Source: an uncultured Alphaproteobacteria bacterium
Lineage (GTDB): Bacteria; Pseudomonadota; Alphaproteobacteria; RF32; CAG-239
Assembly (NCBI GenBank): GCA_947588655.1
Contig: CANPYS010000014.1
Location: 1-46,416, forward strand
Direction of reading: 5' to 3'
DNA length: 46,416 bases
Position numbers and translations under genes: made by a program. The notes beneath the pieces are model-generated. The model did not search any database, had not been told where the DNA came from, and saw only the letters and a program-made list of their open reading frames with translations. Positions 37,567 through 46,347 of this stretch are shown one piece after another (the first letter of the stretch is position 1; each line of letters starts with the position of its first letter).

Positions 37567-38187
37567 ATGCCAAAAGCCTCAACAGAACTTACAAAAGCCC
37601 GACAAACTGAAATCATCAATGCGGCAGAAAAACTTTATCAAACCAAAGGCTTTAATGAAATCTCGCTTAAGGATATTGCTGATTTAACAAGCTTTACCCG
37701 AACATCTATTTATAATTATTTTCAAACAAAGGAAGAAATCTTTTTATCTTTAAATAAGCGGCAATATGAGTTTTGGGTTCAAGATTTGGAAGAAATTATG
37801 CAAAAAAATAAAAGCTTGTCAAAAGATGAAATTGCTCAAAAAATTGCAAAAACCTTACAAAAAAGAGAGCAAATGCTCAAATTAACCAGTATGAATCATT
37901 TTGAAATGGAAGCAAACAGCCGCCTGGAGATTTTAACGGAATTTAAATTTGCTTTCGGTAACGCCCTTAAAACAATGCAACAGCTGATAGAAAAATTTTG
38001 CCCGGAAATGCACAAAAAAGATGCCGAACATTTTGTTTATGCACTGTTTCCTTTCATTTACGGGATTTACCCGTATACAGCCGTCAATGAAAAGCAACGT
38101 TTGGCTATGAAAACGGCAAAAGTCGGGTTTAAATATCAAAGCATTTATCAAATCGCTTATCATTCTATTCAAAAACTTTTAGCATAA
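37567..38187 (+). CDS. TetR/AcrR family regulator, 206 aa
   Basis: Residues about 12-60 are the TetR helix-turn-helix domain (EIINAAEKLYQTKGFNEISLKDIADLTSFTRTSIYNYFQTKEEI read in two parts: the recognition helix contains TRTSIYNYF). The remainder is the helical ligand-binding and dimer domain. It lies inside the operon it probably controls, between the phosphotransferase and the aldo/keto reductase. The tandem palindromes at 34040-34083 are the natural operator candidates. The inducer is unknown; an electrophile or aromatic compound would fit the enzymes downstream. Confidence 0.93.
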   Translation: MPKASTELTKARQTEIINAAEKLYQTKGFNEISLKDIADLTSFTRTSIYNYFQTKEEIFLSLNKRQYEFWVQDLEEIMQKNKSLSKDEIAQKIAKTLQKREQMLKLTSMNHFEMEANSRLEILTEFKFAFGNALKTMQQLIEKFCPEMHKKDAEHFVYALFPFIYGIYPYTAVNEKQRLAMKTAKVGFKYQSIYQIAYHSIQKLLA

Positions 38188-38200
38188 GAAAGGCAGGGAA

Positions 38201-39253
38201 ATGGAATACATCAATTTAGGAAAATCTGATTTAAATGTTTCGCGTATTTGTTTGGGTTGTATGGGTTTTGGCGATTCCAAAAACGGCCAACACACTTGGA
38301 CGATAGATGAATTTGCCACGCGCGAAATCATCAAAAGTGCACTTGAAAAAGGTATTAATTTTTTTGATACGGCGATTGTTTATCAAGGTGGCACCAGTGA
38401 GCAATATCTAGGGCGTGCGCTCAAGGATTTTGCCAAACGTGAGGAATGCGTGATTGCCACAAAGTTCACGCCTCGTACGCCGGAAGAAATCAAAAATCAT
38501 ATATCCGCGCAACAACACATTGAAAATTATCTGAACAAAAGCCTGCAAAATCTCGGAACAGATTATGTTGATTTATACATTTATCACATGTGGGATTATC
38601 ATACGCCAATGGAAGATATTATGGAAGGCTTAAACAGGGTGGTTAAACAGGGAAAAGCGCGTTATATAGGCATTTCAAACTGCTTTGCATGGCAACTTTG
38701 CAAGGCGAATAATTATGCTCAAAATAACAATTTGGCGCAATTTATTTCTGTTCAAGGGCATTATAATTTAATTCATCGCGAGGAAGAACGCGAAATGATT
38801 CCTTATTGCAAGGAAGAACATATTGCCCTAACGCCTTACAGCGCTTTGGCATCAGGACGTTTGGCTCGTTTAGGCAAGGGCAATACGAAGCGTGCCAAAG
38901 AAGATAGCTATGCGAAATTTAAGTATGATAAAACAGAAAAAGAAGATAAGAAAATTATTGAAAGGGTGGCGGAGCTTGCGCAAAAAAAAGGCGTGACCAT
39001 GACGGAAGTCTCGCTTTCTTGGCTTTTGACAAAGGTTGATTCGCCTGTTGTTGGTGCAACAAAATTATCTCATTTGGAAGATGCTGTCAATTCAGTTCAT
39101 TTGCACTTAAGCACGGAAGAAATTTCTTGGCTTGAGGAGCCTTATTTACCGCATGCCTTGGCGGGCGTGATGGCGCAAAATAAGCCGCAAGCATCTTTGG
39201 AAAATCATGTTTGGGTGCAAAACGCAAGAAAAATAGATAACACAGAAAGGTAA
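38201..39253 (+). CDS. Aldo/keto reductase, 350 aa
   Basis: The AKR fold is indicated by GINFFDTAIVYQGGTSEQYLG with the catalytic Asp56 and Tyr61, VIATKF with Lys88, and DLYIYHMWD with His129, so the tetrad is complete. The C-terminal cofactor region (SPVVGATKLSHLEDAV) fits NADPH binding. It reduces aldehydes or ketones in the cytoplasm, and the substrate is unknown. It lies 13 bp after tetR; its stop overlaps an ATG 6 bp before the next start. Confidence 0.93.
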   Translation: MEYINLGKSDLNVSRICLGCMGFGDSKNGQHTWTIDEFATREIIKSALEKGINFFDTAIVYQGGTSEQYLGRALKDFAKREECVIATKFTPRTPEEIKNHISAQQHIENYLNKSLQNLGTDYVDLYIYHMWDYHTPMEDIMEGLNRVVKQGKARYIGISNCFAWQLCKANNYAQNNNLAQFISVQGHYNLIHREEEREMIPYCKEEHIALTPYSALASGRLARLGKGNTKRAKEDSYAKFKYDKTEKEDKKIIERVAELAQKKGVTMTEVSLSWLLTKVDSPVVGATKLSHLEDAVNSVHLHLSTEEISWLEEPYLPHALAGVMAQNKPQASLENHVWVQNARKIDNTER

Positions 39254-39258
39254 TGTAT

Positions 39259-39882
39259 ATGAATAGGCGTGATTTTCTAAAAGGTTGTGCCGCAGCTCTT
39301 GCACTTTCGGCAATGCCTAAAATATTAAAAGCAGAAGGAGAAAAGAAAATGAAAATTTTGGTTTTAACAGGTAGCCCGCGCAAGGGTGGAAATTCTTCAA
39401 CGCTTGCCGATAATTTTATCAAAGGCGCAAAAGAAGCCGGACATCATATTGAGCGTTTTGATGCCGCTTTTAAAAATGTGCATCCGTGTATCGCTTGCAA
39501 CAAATGCGGTATGAATGGACCTTGCGTTTTCAAAGATGATTTTGAATTTGTGCGCCAACATATTGTTGATGCTGATGTGGTGGTTTTTGCAACCCCGATG
39601 TATTATTTCGGGTTTTCAGCGCAGCTGAAGGCCGTTATTGACAGATTTTATGCCCTTAATGGTCAAATTCATCGGCCGAAAAAAGCTGTTTTACTTATGA
39701 CTTATGCCGACACTTCATCTCATGAGGCGCAACCGATAACATTGCACTATCAAACCCTGATTAATTATTTAGGTTGGGAAGATGCGGGACAAGTCATTGC
39801 CCCAGGTGTTTGGCCTGTCGGCGCTGTGGAGCACACGTCTTATCCGGCCAAAGCGTATGAACTTGGTAAAAATATAGGATAA
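39259..39882 (+). CDS. Tat-exported flavodoxin-fold NAD(P)H reductase
   Basis: ATG at 39259 lies behind GAAAGG. The N-terminus is a twin-arginine signal (MNRRDFLKGCAAALALSAMP). The mature part is a flavodoxin-like oxidoreductase with the FMN loop LVLTGSPRKGGNSSTL, a C-x-x-C-x-x-C-like cluster (HPCIACNKCGMNGPC) and ATPMYYFGFSAQLK. Such enzymes reduce quinones, azo or iron compounds with FMN. Tat export fits folding with FMN before transport. A second start, ATG at 39349, has its own strong AGAAGGAG site, so a cytoplasmic form may also be made. Confidence 0.88.
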   Translation: MNRRDFLKGCAAALALSAMPKILKAEGEKKMKILVLTGSPRKGGNSSTLADNFIKGAKEAGHHIERFDAAFKNVHPCIACNKCGMNGPCVFKDDFEFVRQHIVDADVVVFATPMYYFGFSAQLKAVIDRFYALNGQIHRPKKAVLLMTYADTSSHEAQPITLHYQTLINYLGWEDAGQVIAPGVWPVGAVEHTSYPAKAYELGKNIG

Positions 39883-39887
39883 AAACG

Positions 39888-40310
39888 ATGAACATCATGA
39901 AATCTGTTTTTTTAGGTTTGGTTTTGGCTGGTACGATGAGTTTCGTCTGTACAGCTGAAGAAACAAAGGGCAAAAATATGTCGGTTACCATCAATATTTA
40001 TTATACCGGCGAAAACGGCAACGCGCGTAAATTTGCCGAAGAAATGGAAGAAAGTGGCACCGTTGCGGCGATTCGTCATGAGCAAGGTAACAAACGGTAT
40101 GAATATTTTTATCCAAAAGATGATAAAGAAACAGTTCTGTTAATAGACAGTTGGGAAAGTCAAGAGGCTTTAGATAAACATCATGCCACACCGATGATGG
40201 ATAAAATTACGCAACTGCGCAATAAATACGATTTGCATATGAAAGTTGAGCGCTATGTGGAAGATATTTCAGGCATTCCCGCAGAAGATAAAAGCTTTAT
40301 AAGGGAGTAG
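39888..40310 (+). CDS. Exported ABM-family monooxygenase-like protein, 140 aa
   Basis: An N-terminal signal peptide (MKSVFLGLVLAGTMSFVCTA after MNI) precedes an antibiotic-biosynthesis-monooxygenase (ABM) domain (VTINIYYTGENGNARKFAEEM, VLLIDSWESQEALDKHHATP, MKVERYVED). ABM proteins of the YgiN/HmoA type oxidise quinols or aromatics without bound cofactor. The internal Met at MSVTINIYY may be the ancestral start. It lies 5 bp after the flavodoxin gene. Confidence 0.85.
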   Translation: MNIMKSVFLGLVLAGTMSFVCTAEETKGKNMSVTINIYYTGENGNARKFAEEMEESGTVAAIRHEQGNKRYEYFYPKDDKETVLLIDSWESQEALDKHHATPMMDKITQLRNKYDLHMKVERYVEDISGIPAEDKSFIRE

Positions 40311-40317
40311 AGGTTTT

Positions 40318-41346
40318 ATGTTTTTTAAAATCAAAGACGATTTATGCCTCGTGATGACATTTTTTTTGATGATGCAAACAGCAAGTGCTCAAGGTGTGGT
40401 TGATGTGCATAGTCACATCATTTTGCCGGAATATCTTTCTTTTTTGAAGGAAAATCATGCCGAACTTCAAGAAACATTTCCGCTTCCGCAATGGAATATG
40501 GATGAACATCTTCAGTTTATGACAGATTTAGGCATAGATTATTCGGTTTTATCACTTCCCGCGCCACAACCTTATTTTGGAGATAAGGAAAAAAGTGCCG
40601 ATGTTGTGCGAAATTTAAATAATTTATCGGCAAAAGTCCGTGATTTACATCCCGATAAATTTAAGTTTTTAGCAACATTGCCTTTGCCGGATGTTCAAGC
40701 CTCCATTCAGGAAGCAAAATATGCTTTTGAAGTGTTGCATGCGGATGGAATAAAATTAGCGACCAATAGTTATGGGCAGTATTTAGGCGATGAGGCCCTT
40801 GATGAGCTGATGAGCGTTTTAAACGATTATAATGCGGTTGTTTTTATTCATCCGCATCGTCCTGAACCTTATAACGAGAACATTATTCAAACAACGCCCT
40901 TGGCAATGTATGAATATCCGGCTGAAACAACGCGAGCGGTTGTGAATATGATTGCGCGTAACGTGCCGGCAAAATATCCGAATATTAAGTTTATTGTGCC
41001 ACATTGTGGCTCTTTTTTGCCATTGGCTATACCGCGGATGAAAGCTATTTTTCCGGCAATGAAAAGCAAAGGTTTAATGCAAGACATTGATTGGGAGAAA
41101 AATTTGGCGGCTTTCTATTACGATTTAGCAGGTGTGCCGACACCGGCATTAATTAAAACAATGCTGACAATAACAACGCCAAAACATATTTTATACGGTT
41201 CGGATTATCCGTACCAGCCCTCAGAAGTTTTGAAAAAGAATTTGGACAACTTGCGTCAGAGTTTAAAAAAAGATCAAGAGCTTGCGCCTTTTGCTGATGC
41301 AATTTTGTATCAAAATGCCGTTAACTTATTTGAGAAAGGAGAATAA
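40318..41346 (+). CDS. Exported amidohydrolase_2 (ACMSD-like) family hydrolase/decarboxylase
   Basis: The first 24 residues are a signal peptide ending TASA before QGVVDVHSHI. The TIM-barrel metal ligands are visible: V-H-S-H, FIHPHRP, VPHCGSFLP and YGSDYPY with the final Asp. The family includes ACMS decarboxylase and gamma-resorcylate decarboxylase, which act on aromatic or ring-opened acids. Export is unusual for the family and matches the two preceding genes. Start ATG 40318 follows an AGAGG site. Confidence 0.88.
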   Translation: MFFKIKDDLCLVMTFFLMMQTASAQGVVDVHSHIILPEYLSFLKENHAELQETFPLPQWNMDEHLQFMTDLGIDYSVLSLPAPQPYFGDKEKSADVVRNLNNLSAKVRDLHPDKFKFLATLPLPDVQASIQEAKYAFEVLHADGIKLATNSYGQYLGDEALDELMSVLNDYNAVVFIHPHRPEPYNENIIQTTPLAMYEYPAETTRAVVNMIARNVPAKYPNIKFIVPHCGSFLPLAIPRMKAIFPAMKSKGLMQDIDWEKNLAAFYYDLAGVPTPALIKTMLTITTPKHILYGSDYPYQPSEVLKKNLDNLRQSLKKDQELAPFADAILYQNAVNLFEKGE

Positions 41347-41348
41347 AA

Positions 41349-41564
41349 ATGCCCGTTATGACATTAGAAACAGCAAAACTGACAAAAGCGCAAAAGAAAG
41401 CTTTGGTCAAAGAATTAGCGCCACTTTTTGCAAAAATCATTAAAATGCCGGAAGAAACGATTTATACTTTCATCAAGGAAAATGAAGCCGATAATGTCGG
41501 TGTTGGTCAAAAATTGCTTTCAGAAATGCACGCCCCAAAACAGAAAAAAATAGGTTGTGATTAG
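41349..41564 (+). CDS. 4-oxalocrotonate tautomerase family protein, 71 aa
   Basis: The protein begins MPVMTLETAKLTKAQKKAL, so after Met removal it has the N-terminal Pro that is the catalytic base of the tautomerase family. The rest fits one beta-alpha-beta unit (AKIIKMPEETIYTFIKENE). It would move double bonds in keto-enol compounds. There is no signal peptide. It is the last gene of the operon, 2 bp after the amidohydrolase stop, and ends with an unusual basic tail (PKQKKIGCD). Confidence 0.9.
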   Translation: MPVMTLETAKLTKAQKKALVKELAPLFAKIIKMPEETIYTFIKENEADNVGVGQKLLSEMHAPKQKKIGCD

Positions 41565-41720
41565 TACAACACGGAGAGCGTGTGCAAATACGCCGAAAGT
41601 CCCCTTTTTAATGGCGCTTGTGAGAAAAGTTTGGTAAATGAACATTAAAAAAGACAGCACATGATTTTTTTATTTCAAAGAAACACAAGATATACCATCA
41701 GTTTGATATTTGCTTGACTT

Positions 41721-42188
41721 TTATGCTTTTTCCAATACGTTTAAATAGTTTGTTAGTATGTTTAATATATCATCAAAACTCTTACTATTTGATATTAAAG
41801 TACTTTTTGTCGCTTCATACTTATCGTCATGAGATATAGAATTTCTAAATTTTATAAAATTACAATATATCTCCCAATCTTTATCATCAGTAATGATTGC
41901 GTCAGAGAAAACATCATGAATTAAATCCTTAAAAGTATCTCCTTTTAAACCTCCATGAAGTTGTTTAAATTTTCCTTTAATAAAATCTGCATATTTTTTA
42001 GAAAATTCATTTTCTGAAAGTTTTCTAATTATTAAAGAATTTAACTCTTTTTCAAAATCAGCATAAATGCATATTGTCATGTAGTCAAAAGAGATTGTAT
42101 CAAATAAAATCTCTGAACCAGATAAAGAATTTCTGATTGTTTTTACATCTTCCCATTTTGCTTTTGAAATATTCAGAAAATCAGTCAT
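41721..42188 (-). CDS. HEPN-domain protein (putative ribonuclease), 155 aa
   Basis: ATG at 42188 overlaps the end of the DUF262 gene (ATGACTGA), so translation is coupled. The protein is all-helical by eye, with an intact HEPN RX4H motif at Arg115-His120 (RNSISH, within FIKFRNSISHDDKYEA). This resembles MAE_28990/MAE_18760-type HEPN proteins, which are often found beside restriction systems. HEPN domains with this motif cut RNA in toxins and abortive-infection systems. The motif is seen; toxicity is inferred. The function may be to kill or arrest the cell if restriction fails. Confidence 0.75.
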   Translation of the reverse strand: MTDFLNISKAKWEDVKTIRNSLSGSEILFDTISFDYMTICIYADFEKELNSLIIRKLSENEFSKKYADFIKGKFKQLHGGLKGDTFKDLIHDVFSDAIITDDKDWEIYCNFIKFRNSISHDDKYEATKSTLISNSKSFDDILNILTNYLNVLEKA

Positions 42189-43242
42189 TAAAAGCCTCAA
42201 AAGCACTTTTCATTCTAGCATTAACTTTAACTTTAGAGGTCGTACCTGATTTGTCATCATAAATTTTAAATGACACAGAATTCTTATAATTATAATACCT
42301 TTGCTTTATGTCAGAAAGATCTTGTTTATATAATAAAGCGTTCATAACAGAGTCTAATAAAATATAATTTATTTTTTTGCTATTTAATGTAAAAGGAAAA
42401 GCCCCTAATTGTTCCACAATCTTTTGACAAGTTATTTCAAATTTTTTGTTAAACTCTTCAAACGTTCTATCTTTGTTGTTATTTGTAAATAAATTTAAAA
42501 AACTCTTCATTCCGGTATAGTTATTTACTTCTTTTGTTGAAGTGTCAAAATTTATATATATAGCTAAAATCCTAAGCAAAAGTTCTACATCTAAAAACCT
42601 GTTATCAGCTTCCTCTTTTCCTATAATCTTACGCCAGAAAATATTTTTATTTAATTTTTCCAAACTTTTTATTAACTCACCATAACTAATAGCTCTTCTA
42701 ACTTCCATTGCATTCAAGGCTGTGCTTCCTGTATTAAGTCGTTCAAAAAGATTGTACAAAAACACATCTCCTTTTGGGGAAATTTCACGCACAATTATGC
42801 AATTCAAAAAGGTGTTATTAAGTTTATCTTGAGCATTTGTTGAGAGATCCTTAAATTTTTTACCTCTATATTGTTCATTTTTAATAATAAGGCCAAACCC
42901 ATTTTCTAAGTACTCCTTGATTGTTGAGATTCTTTGTAATCCATCTATGATCCAATATTGTTCAACTCCTTTTTGTTTATATAAAATTACTGGAGGAACA
43001 GGATAGGAAGCTAAAAAAGATTCTATTAATTTGCTCTTTGTTTGTATCGTCCACACTTCATTTCGTTGAAAATGAGGTTTTATAAAGTTGGAATTAAACT
43101 TTTCATAATATTCTCTTAAGCTATAGTTTCCCACATAACTGATAACTTCATTTTCTATAATATCAACATCTTCATCCGTTGATTTTTCCTCATCGGTCAT
43201 ATCGCCATTAATATCTAATTCGTTTAGTTCTTCTTCTATCAT
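42181..43242 (-). CDS. DUF262 domain protein, 353 aa
   Basis: ATG at 43242 lies behind GAGGAGA; an in-frame ATG at 43257 overlaps the nuclease stop. After an acidic N-terminus (MIEEELNELDINGDMTDEEK) comes the DUF262 ParB-like domain with PHFQRNEVW and the D-G-L-Q-R signature (100-104, in YWIIDGLQRIS), then FERLNTGSTALNAMEVRRAI. DUF262 domains occur in GmrS of type IV GmrSD enzymes and in many defence proteins, with proposed NTP hydrolysis or DNA nicking. There is no DUF1524 HNH partner domain here. The HEPN protein is the coupled partner. Confidence 0.85.
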   Translation of the reverse strand: MIEEELNELDINGDMTDEEKSTDEDVDIIENEVISYVGNYSLREYYEKFNSNFIKPHFQRNEVWTIQTKSKLIESFLASYPVPPVILYKQKGVEQYWIIDGLQRISTIKEYLENGFGLIIKNEQYRGKKFKDLSTNAQDKLNNTFLNCIIVREISPKGDVFLYNLFERLNTGSTALNAMEVRRAISYGELIKSLEKLNKNIFWRKIIGKEEADNRFLDVELLLRILAIYINFDTSTKEVNNYTGMKSFLNLFTNNNKDRTFEEFNKKFEITCQKIVEQLGAFPFTLNSKKINYILLDSVMNALLYKQDLSDIKQRYYNYKNSVSFKIYDDKSGTTSKVKVNARMKSAFEAFND

Positions 43243-43253
43243 ATGTCTTCTCC

Positions 43254-44150
43254 TCATTTTAACAATCCCTCTAATACGCCTTTTTGTATCATATCAAGAT
43301 TGATGATATAATCGGTTGTATTGAATGTATCACGCAATGGGCGCTGGGTTGTCTTCCAGCCATATCCGTCTGTTACCCAAATAAATTGGTGACCATCTCT
43401 TGTCCACTGATGATAAATATCAGCGTATTCTCCGGCAGTAGATTTTAATTTAGAACCACCGCCGCCATAAAAGTTCGTTTCAATTAAATACAATTTCCTA
43501 GGAGTATTGATGGCAAAATCTATTCTCTTTGAAGATTTTGTTACTGTGATATTTTTGCCCCATTTTGCCTTGATTTTACCAGCGGTAGCTTGGGCAATAT
43601 ATTCGTAACCATTTCTCTCGCAAATATCTTTTACAAAAAATTCAACTAAATTCTCCATTGATGTACCGCTACGATTTTTGCGACCATTGGAATCAAGACC
43701 AACCTCAACACCGATGAAATAATCGGGAATTGATTTGATGCTACGATCGGAAATGAGTTTCAAAAATCCACTTTCTTTCAAGAATAAAACACCATCCTTA
43801 GCCGGCATTGGTTTTGAAAAGTCAAATCTTCTGGCATCAAAACTATTAGGGGTAACCAGTAAGCTGATTTTTTTATCTCTATCAGCCAATAATGCCGGAA
43901 CGACACCAATAATTTGAGGGTAATCTGTCAGCAATGCCAGCGCTTCTTCCTCTATATTTTCCTTACCGACCAAAGTATTTAATAAATTTAATGAGCGTTC
44001 AACTTCGCGATAATTATGAATTACCTTTTTCCAGTTAACAAAATAATCCCATGACTTGATTGTTTCTTTTAAAGTGGCAATCAAATATGAAAAAACTTCA
44101 TCATCATTGTTGCGATTCAATATGTTTTTGAAAACTGGATTATTTTTCAT
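43254..44150 (-). CDS. DpnII-family type II restriction endonuclease
   Basis: This 298-aa protein shows the DpnII/MboI family core: [21 protein letters not shown], followed by the nuclease-like region [29 protein letters not shown] (D...E-x-N) and [19 protein letters not shown]. The family cuts unmethylated GATC. The two adenine methylases upstream protect the host. Gene order methylase, methylase, nuclease matches the pneumococcal DpnII system. Start and stop overlap neighbours by a few bases. GATC specificity is inferred from the family. Confidence 0.92.
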   Translation of the reverse strand: MKNNPVFKNILNRNNDDEVFSYLIATLKETIKSWDYFVNWKKVIHNYREVERSLNLLNTLVGKENIEEEALALLTDYPQIIGVVPALLADRDKKISLLVTPNSFDARRFDFSKPMPAKDGVLFLKESGFLKLISDRSIKSIPDYFIGVEVGLDSNGRKNRSGTSMENLVEFFVKDICERNGYEYIAQATAGKIKAKWGKNITVTKSSKRIDFAINTPRKLYLIETNFYGGGGSKLKSTAGEYADIYHQWTRDGHQFIWVTDGYGWKTTQRPLRDTFNTTDYIINLDMIQKGVLEGLLK

Positions 44151-44932
44151 TTCTTATTCTCCTTATGTTGATATGCATCATAAATTCTTCTATCTGCCAA
44201 AGCAATAAATTCTGGATTTTTTTCAATGCCGATAAATTGCCGGCCTAATTTCATAGCGGCCACTCCGGTTGTGCCACTTCCCATAAACGGATCCAAAATC
44301 AGGTCATTTTCCTTTGTTGAAGCAAGAATAATTCTTTCCAATAACTCCAAAGGCTTTTGAGTCGGGTGTTTCCCGAAAAGTTTTTCTTTAGGGGAAGGTG
44401 TAGCAATAGCCCAAACACTGCGCATTTGCATGCTTGGCTTTTTAATAAAATCTGTCGGATAATTGCCATTTTTCATCAAATCATAATTAAAATAATGGCG
44501 AGATGTTTTATCTTTTCTGGCCCAAATCAAAGTTTCGTGACTGGCTGTAAAATAACGGCAAGACATATTTGGACTCGCATTTGGTTTAAACCATGAAATA
44601 TCATTTAAAATATGATACCCTAACAATTGCATAGCAAAGCCACATTGATAAATACTATGATATGTCCCGGAAACCCATAATGTGCCGTTTGGTTTTAAAA
44701 CACGCTTACAGGCTGATAACCATTTTTTATGAAATTTAAAATCTTCCTTAAAACCTTTGCTTTCATCCCAATCTCCTTTGTTAACAGAAACAACGTGCCC
44801 ACTTTGGCAACTAATGCCCCCATTTGAAAGCATATATGGAGGGTCAGCAAATATCATATCAAAAGTATTTTCAGGAAAATCTTTTAATTTCTTAATACAA
44901 TCTGCACAATATAAGTTATAAATCTCTTTCAT
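44147..44932 (-). CDS. DpnA-like adenine-specific DNA methyltransferase (beta class)
   Basis: ATG at 44932 gives 261 aa. The catalytic motif IV DPPY (30-33, in [10 protein letters not shown]) comes before the AdoMet motif I (FMGSGTT, 216-222), the beta-class order. [14 protein letters not shown] is also conserved. In pneumococcus the equivalent enzyme DpnA can methylate single-stranded GATC DNA and protects incoming transforming DNA; whether that applies here is inference. It lies 2 bp after the first methylase and overlaps the nuclease start. Confidence 0.92.
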   Translation of the reverse strand: MKEIYNLYCADCIKKLKDFPENTFDMIFADPPYMLSNGGISCQSGHVVSVNKGDWDESKGFKEDFKFHKKWLSACKRVLKPNGTLWVSGTYHSIYQCGFAMQLLGYHILNDISWFKPNASPNMSCRYFTASHETLIWARKDKTSRHYFNYDLMKNGNYPTDFIKKPSMQMRSVWAIATPSPKEKLFGKHPTQKPLELLERIILASTKENDLILDPFMGSGTTGVAAMKLGRQFIGIEKNPEFIALADRRIYDAYQHKENKK

Positions 44933-44934
44933 TC

Positions 44935-45870
44935 TCAATAGTTCGTAATTAAAAGTTCCCTTACACCATCGCGACCATTTGGATCAGCATTAATCATTCT
45001 CTTTGCCCAAATTCTATGAATTTTGTAATCGCGATATAAACCATCAAAAAACATATCTTTAGGATTAGAATTGGTCGGATCAGAATTACTTAACATTTGC
45101 AAAGCACCTAATTTATCAGCTTTAGCAAAGATATTTTTCAAACGCTTTTGTTCATCATCGTTAAATTCAGAAACAGCATAAGAGTTAAAAGAACTCGCAT
45201 TAATTGGACGATATGGCGGATCATAATAAATGAAAGTATCAGAGTTTACGTAGTCTAATGCAGAAGCAAAATCTGTTTGCAAAATTGTCGCACACTGCAG
45301 AGCCTTTGAAACTTCTCTTAAATTGTTTTCATCTAAAATTCGCGGATTCTTGTACTTTCCGACCGGAACGTTAAACAGCCCCTTTGAATTGACCCTAAAC
45401 AAACCATTGAAACAAGTCCGATTTAAGCAGACGGTTAAAGCAGCACGCCTGATGAAATCTGTTGTATATTTATTAGCATCTACATTTTTATCAAATTGAT
45501 TATATTCATCGCGAAGTGCATAATAGAAGACATTTTTATCCTGTGCAATAATATAAGACTGCTGTAAAACTGAAAGTTCAGCTATTAAATCTTCAACATT
45601 ATTTTTGATAACATTATAAAGAATCACAAGCTCCGGATTAATATCAAATAAATAAGCGTCTTCAAAGTTATAATTGTTTGCCAACTCAAAGAAAACAGCA
45701 CCACCACCCACAAAAGGTTCAATATAACGTTTTATAGCGCCAAATTTTAATTTGGTCGGTAAATGCTTCGTAATTTGAGGCAAAAGCATACCCTTGCCAC
45801 CAGCCCACTTTAAAACAGGCTTAGCATAATACTCTAAATAGCTTTCATTTGAAATTAATGCAATATTCAT
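44935..45870 (-). CDS. Dam/DpnM-like adenine-specific DNA methyltransferase (D12 class)
   Basis: This 311-aa alpha-class N6-adenine methylase has the AdoMet site KWAGGKG (21-27), [10 protein letters not shown] (51-60), [20 protein letters not shown] and the catalytic DPPY (217-220). This family methylates GATC. It is the first gene of the island, with a strong promoter upstream and an AGGA site before ATG 45870, so methylation would be in place before the nuclease is made. Confidence 0.95.
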   Translation of the reverse strand: MNIALISNESYLEYYAKPVLKWAGGKGMLLPQITKHLPTKLKFGAIKRYIEPFVGGGAVFFELANNYNFEDAYLFDINPELVILYNVIKNNVEDLIAELSVLQQSYIIAQDKNVFYYALRDEYNQFDKNVDANKYTTDFIRRAALTVCLNRTCFNGLFRVNSKGLFNVPVGKYKNPRILDENNLREVSKALQCATILQTDFASALDYVNSDTFIYYDPPYRPINASSFNSYAVSEFNDDEQKRLKNIFAKADKLGALQMLSNSDPTNSNPKDMFFDGLYRDYKIHRIWAKRMINADPNGRDGVRELLITNY

Positions 45871-45892
45871 TTTATATCCTAAACTAAAAACG

Positions 45893-45921
45893 AGTATAGT
45901 CCTATTTAAAAATTATAGCAA
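45893..45921 (-). promoter_or_regulatory. Promoter of the restriction-modification island
   Basis: On the minus strand TTGCTA (complement of 45916-45921), 17 bp and TATACT (complement of 45893-45898) lie 23 bp before the first methylase start. Confidence 0.75.
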
Positions 45922-46002
45922 TAAAAAAATTATTAATTGTTTTTTTCTTAACACTTTTCGCAAATTTGTGAGAAAATAAGGAGTAATTAATTCGGGATAT
46001 AA

Positions 46003-46031
46003 ATAAGACTGCCTTAAAGGCAGTCTTTTTT
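46003..46031. terminator. Terminator beside tRNA-Pro
   Basis: AAGACTGCC and GGCAGTCTT pair around TTAAA. The hairpin touches the tRNA 3' CCA. Its better T-run is on the plus strand, but it is placed to end the minus-strand tRNA transcript. Confidence 0.65.
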
Positions 46032-46107
46032 GGTCGGGACGAGAGGATTTGAACCTCCGACTTCTTGCACCCCATGCAAGCGCTCTACCAGGCTGAACTA
46101 CGTCCCG
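46031..46107 (-). tRNA. tRNA-Pro (GGG)
   Basis: The minus strand reads CGGGACG acceptor, TAGTTCAGCCTGGTAGAGC D-arm, CTTGC/GCAAG anticodon stem around ATGGGGT, GGTTCAAATCC T-arm, CGTCCCG and encoded ACCA, 77 nt. The anticodon reads GGG. Confidence 0.95.
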
Positions 46108-46176
46108 TAATGTATCAAAATAATAAGTTTTTTAACGGTGCAAGAAGTCTCCGACTTCTTGTCTTGCTTGTAAGGG
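46101..46176. repeat. Tandem repeat unit, copy 1 (240-bp period)
   Basis: These 76 bp are identical to 46341-46416, where the window ends. They comprise the first bases of tRNA-Pro and its upstream flank, including the perfect hairpin CAAGAAGTC/GACTTCTTG at 46141-46161. Confidence 0.9.
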
Positions 46177-46272
46177 TGCAAGCACCCTAACGCGCTTCGG
46201 TCACTTGTTTTGTAACAACAGCTTTGCGACGCTACCGCTTGCGCGCTGTTTAACAAAACTGCGCCTGTCGTT

Positions 46273-46300
46273 AAAAAATGTTCCACCGGAACATTTTTTT
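46273..46300. terminator. Terminator between tRNA-Pro copies
   Basis: AAAAAATGTTCC and GGAACATTTTTT pair around ACC, giving a symmetrical A/T-flanked hairpin usable on either strand. It lies just downstream of the partial tRNA-Pro copy on the minus strand. Confidence 0.8.
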
Positions 46301-46304
46301 GCCT

Positions 46305-46347
46305 CCAGCCCCATGCAAGCGCTTGACCCAAGCTGAACGACGTCCCG
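46305..46347 (-). pseudogene. Partial tRNA-Pro copy (5' half)
   Basis: CGGGACGT, a changed D-arm, CGCTTGCATGGGG and nothing recognisable beyond the anticodon loop can be read on the minus strand. It corresponds to the first 40 or so nt of tRNA-Pro at 46031-46107 with several substitutions, and lacks variable, T and 3' acceptor arms. Confidence 0.75.

Larger units (their letters stand above)
41721..45870 (-). other. DpnII-type restriction-modification island with DUF262 and HEPN genes
   Basis: Five leftward genes overlap or abut one another: DpnM-like methylase, DpnA-like methylase, DpnII nuclease, DUF262 protein and HEPN protein. The region is clearly more AT-rich than its neighbours. It sits next to tRNA-Pro, a common entry point for islands, though no integrase or att repeat is seen. 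One strong promoter lies upstream (45893-45921). Confidence 0.85.

Noticed and set aside
41565-41720. Terminator after the tautomerase gene
   Set aside because: ACACG-GAGAG-CGTGT can pair at 41570-41584 but has no T-run, so I do not list it as a terminator.
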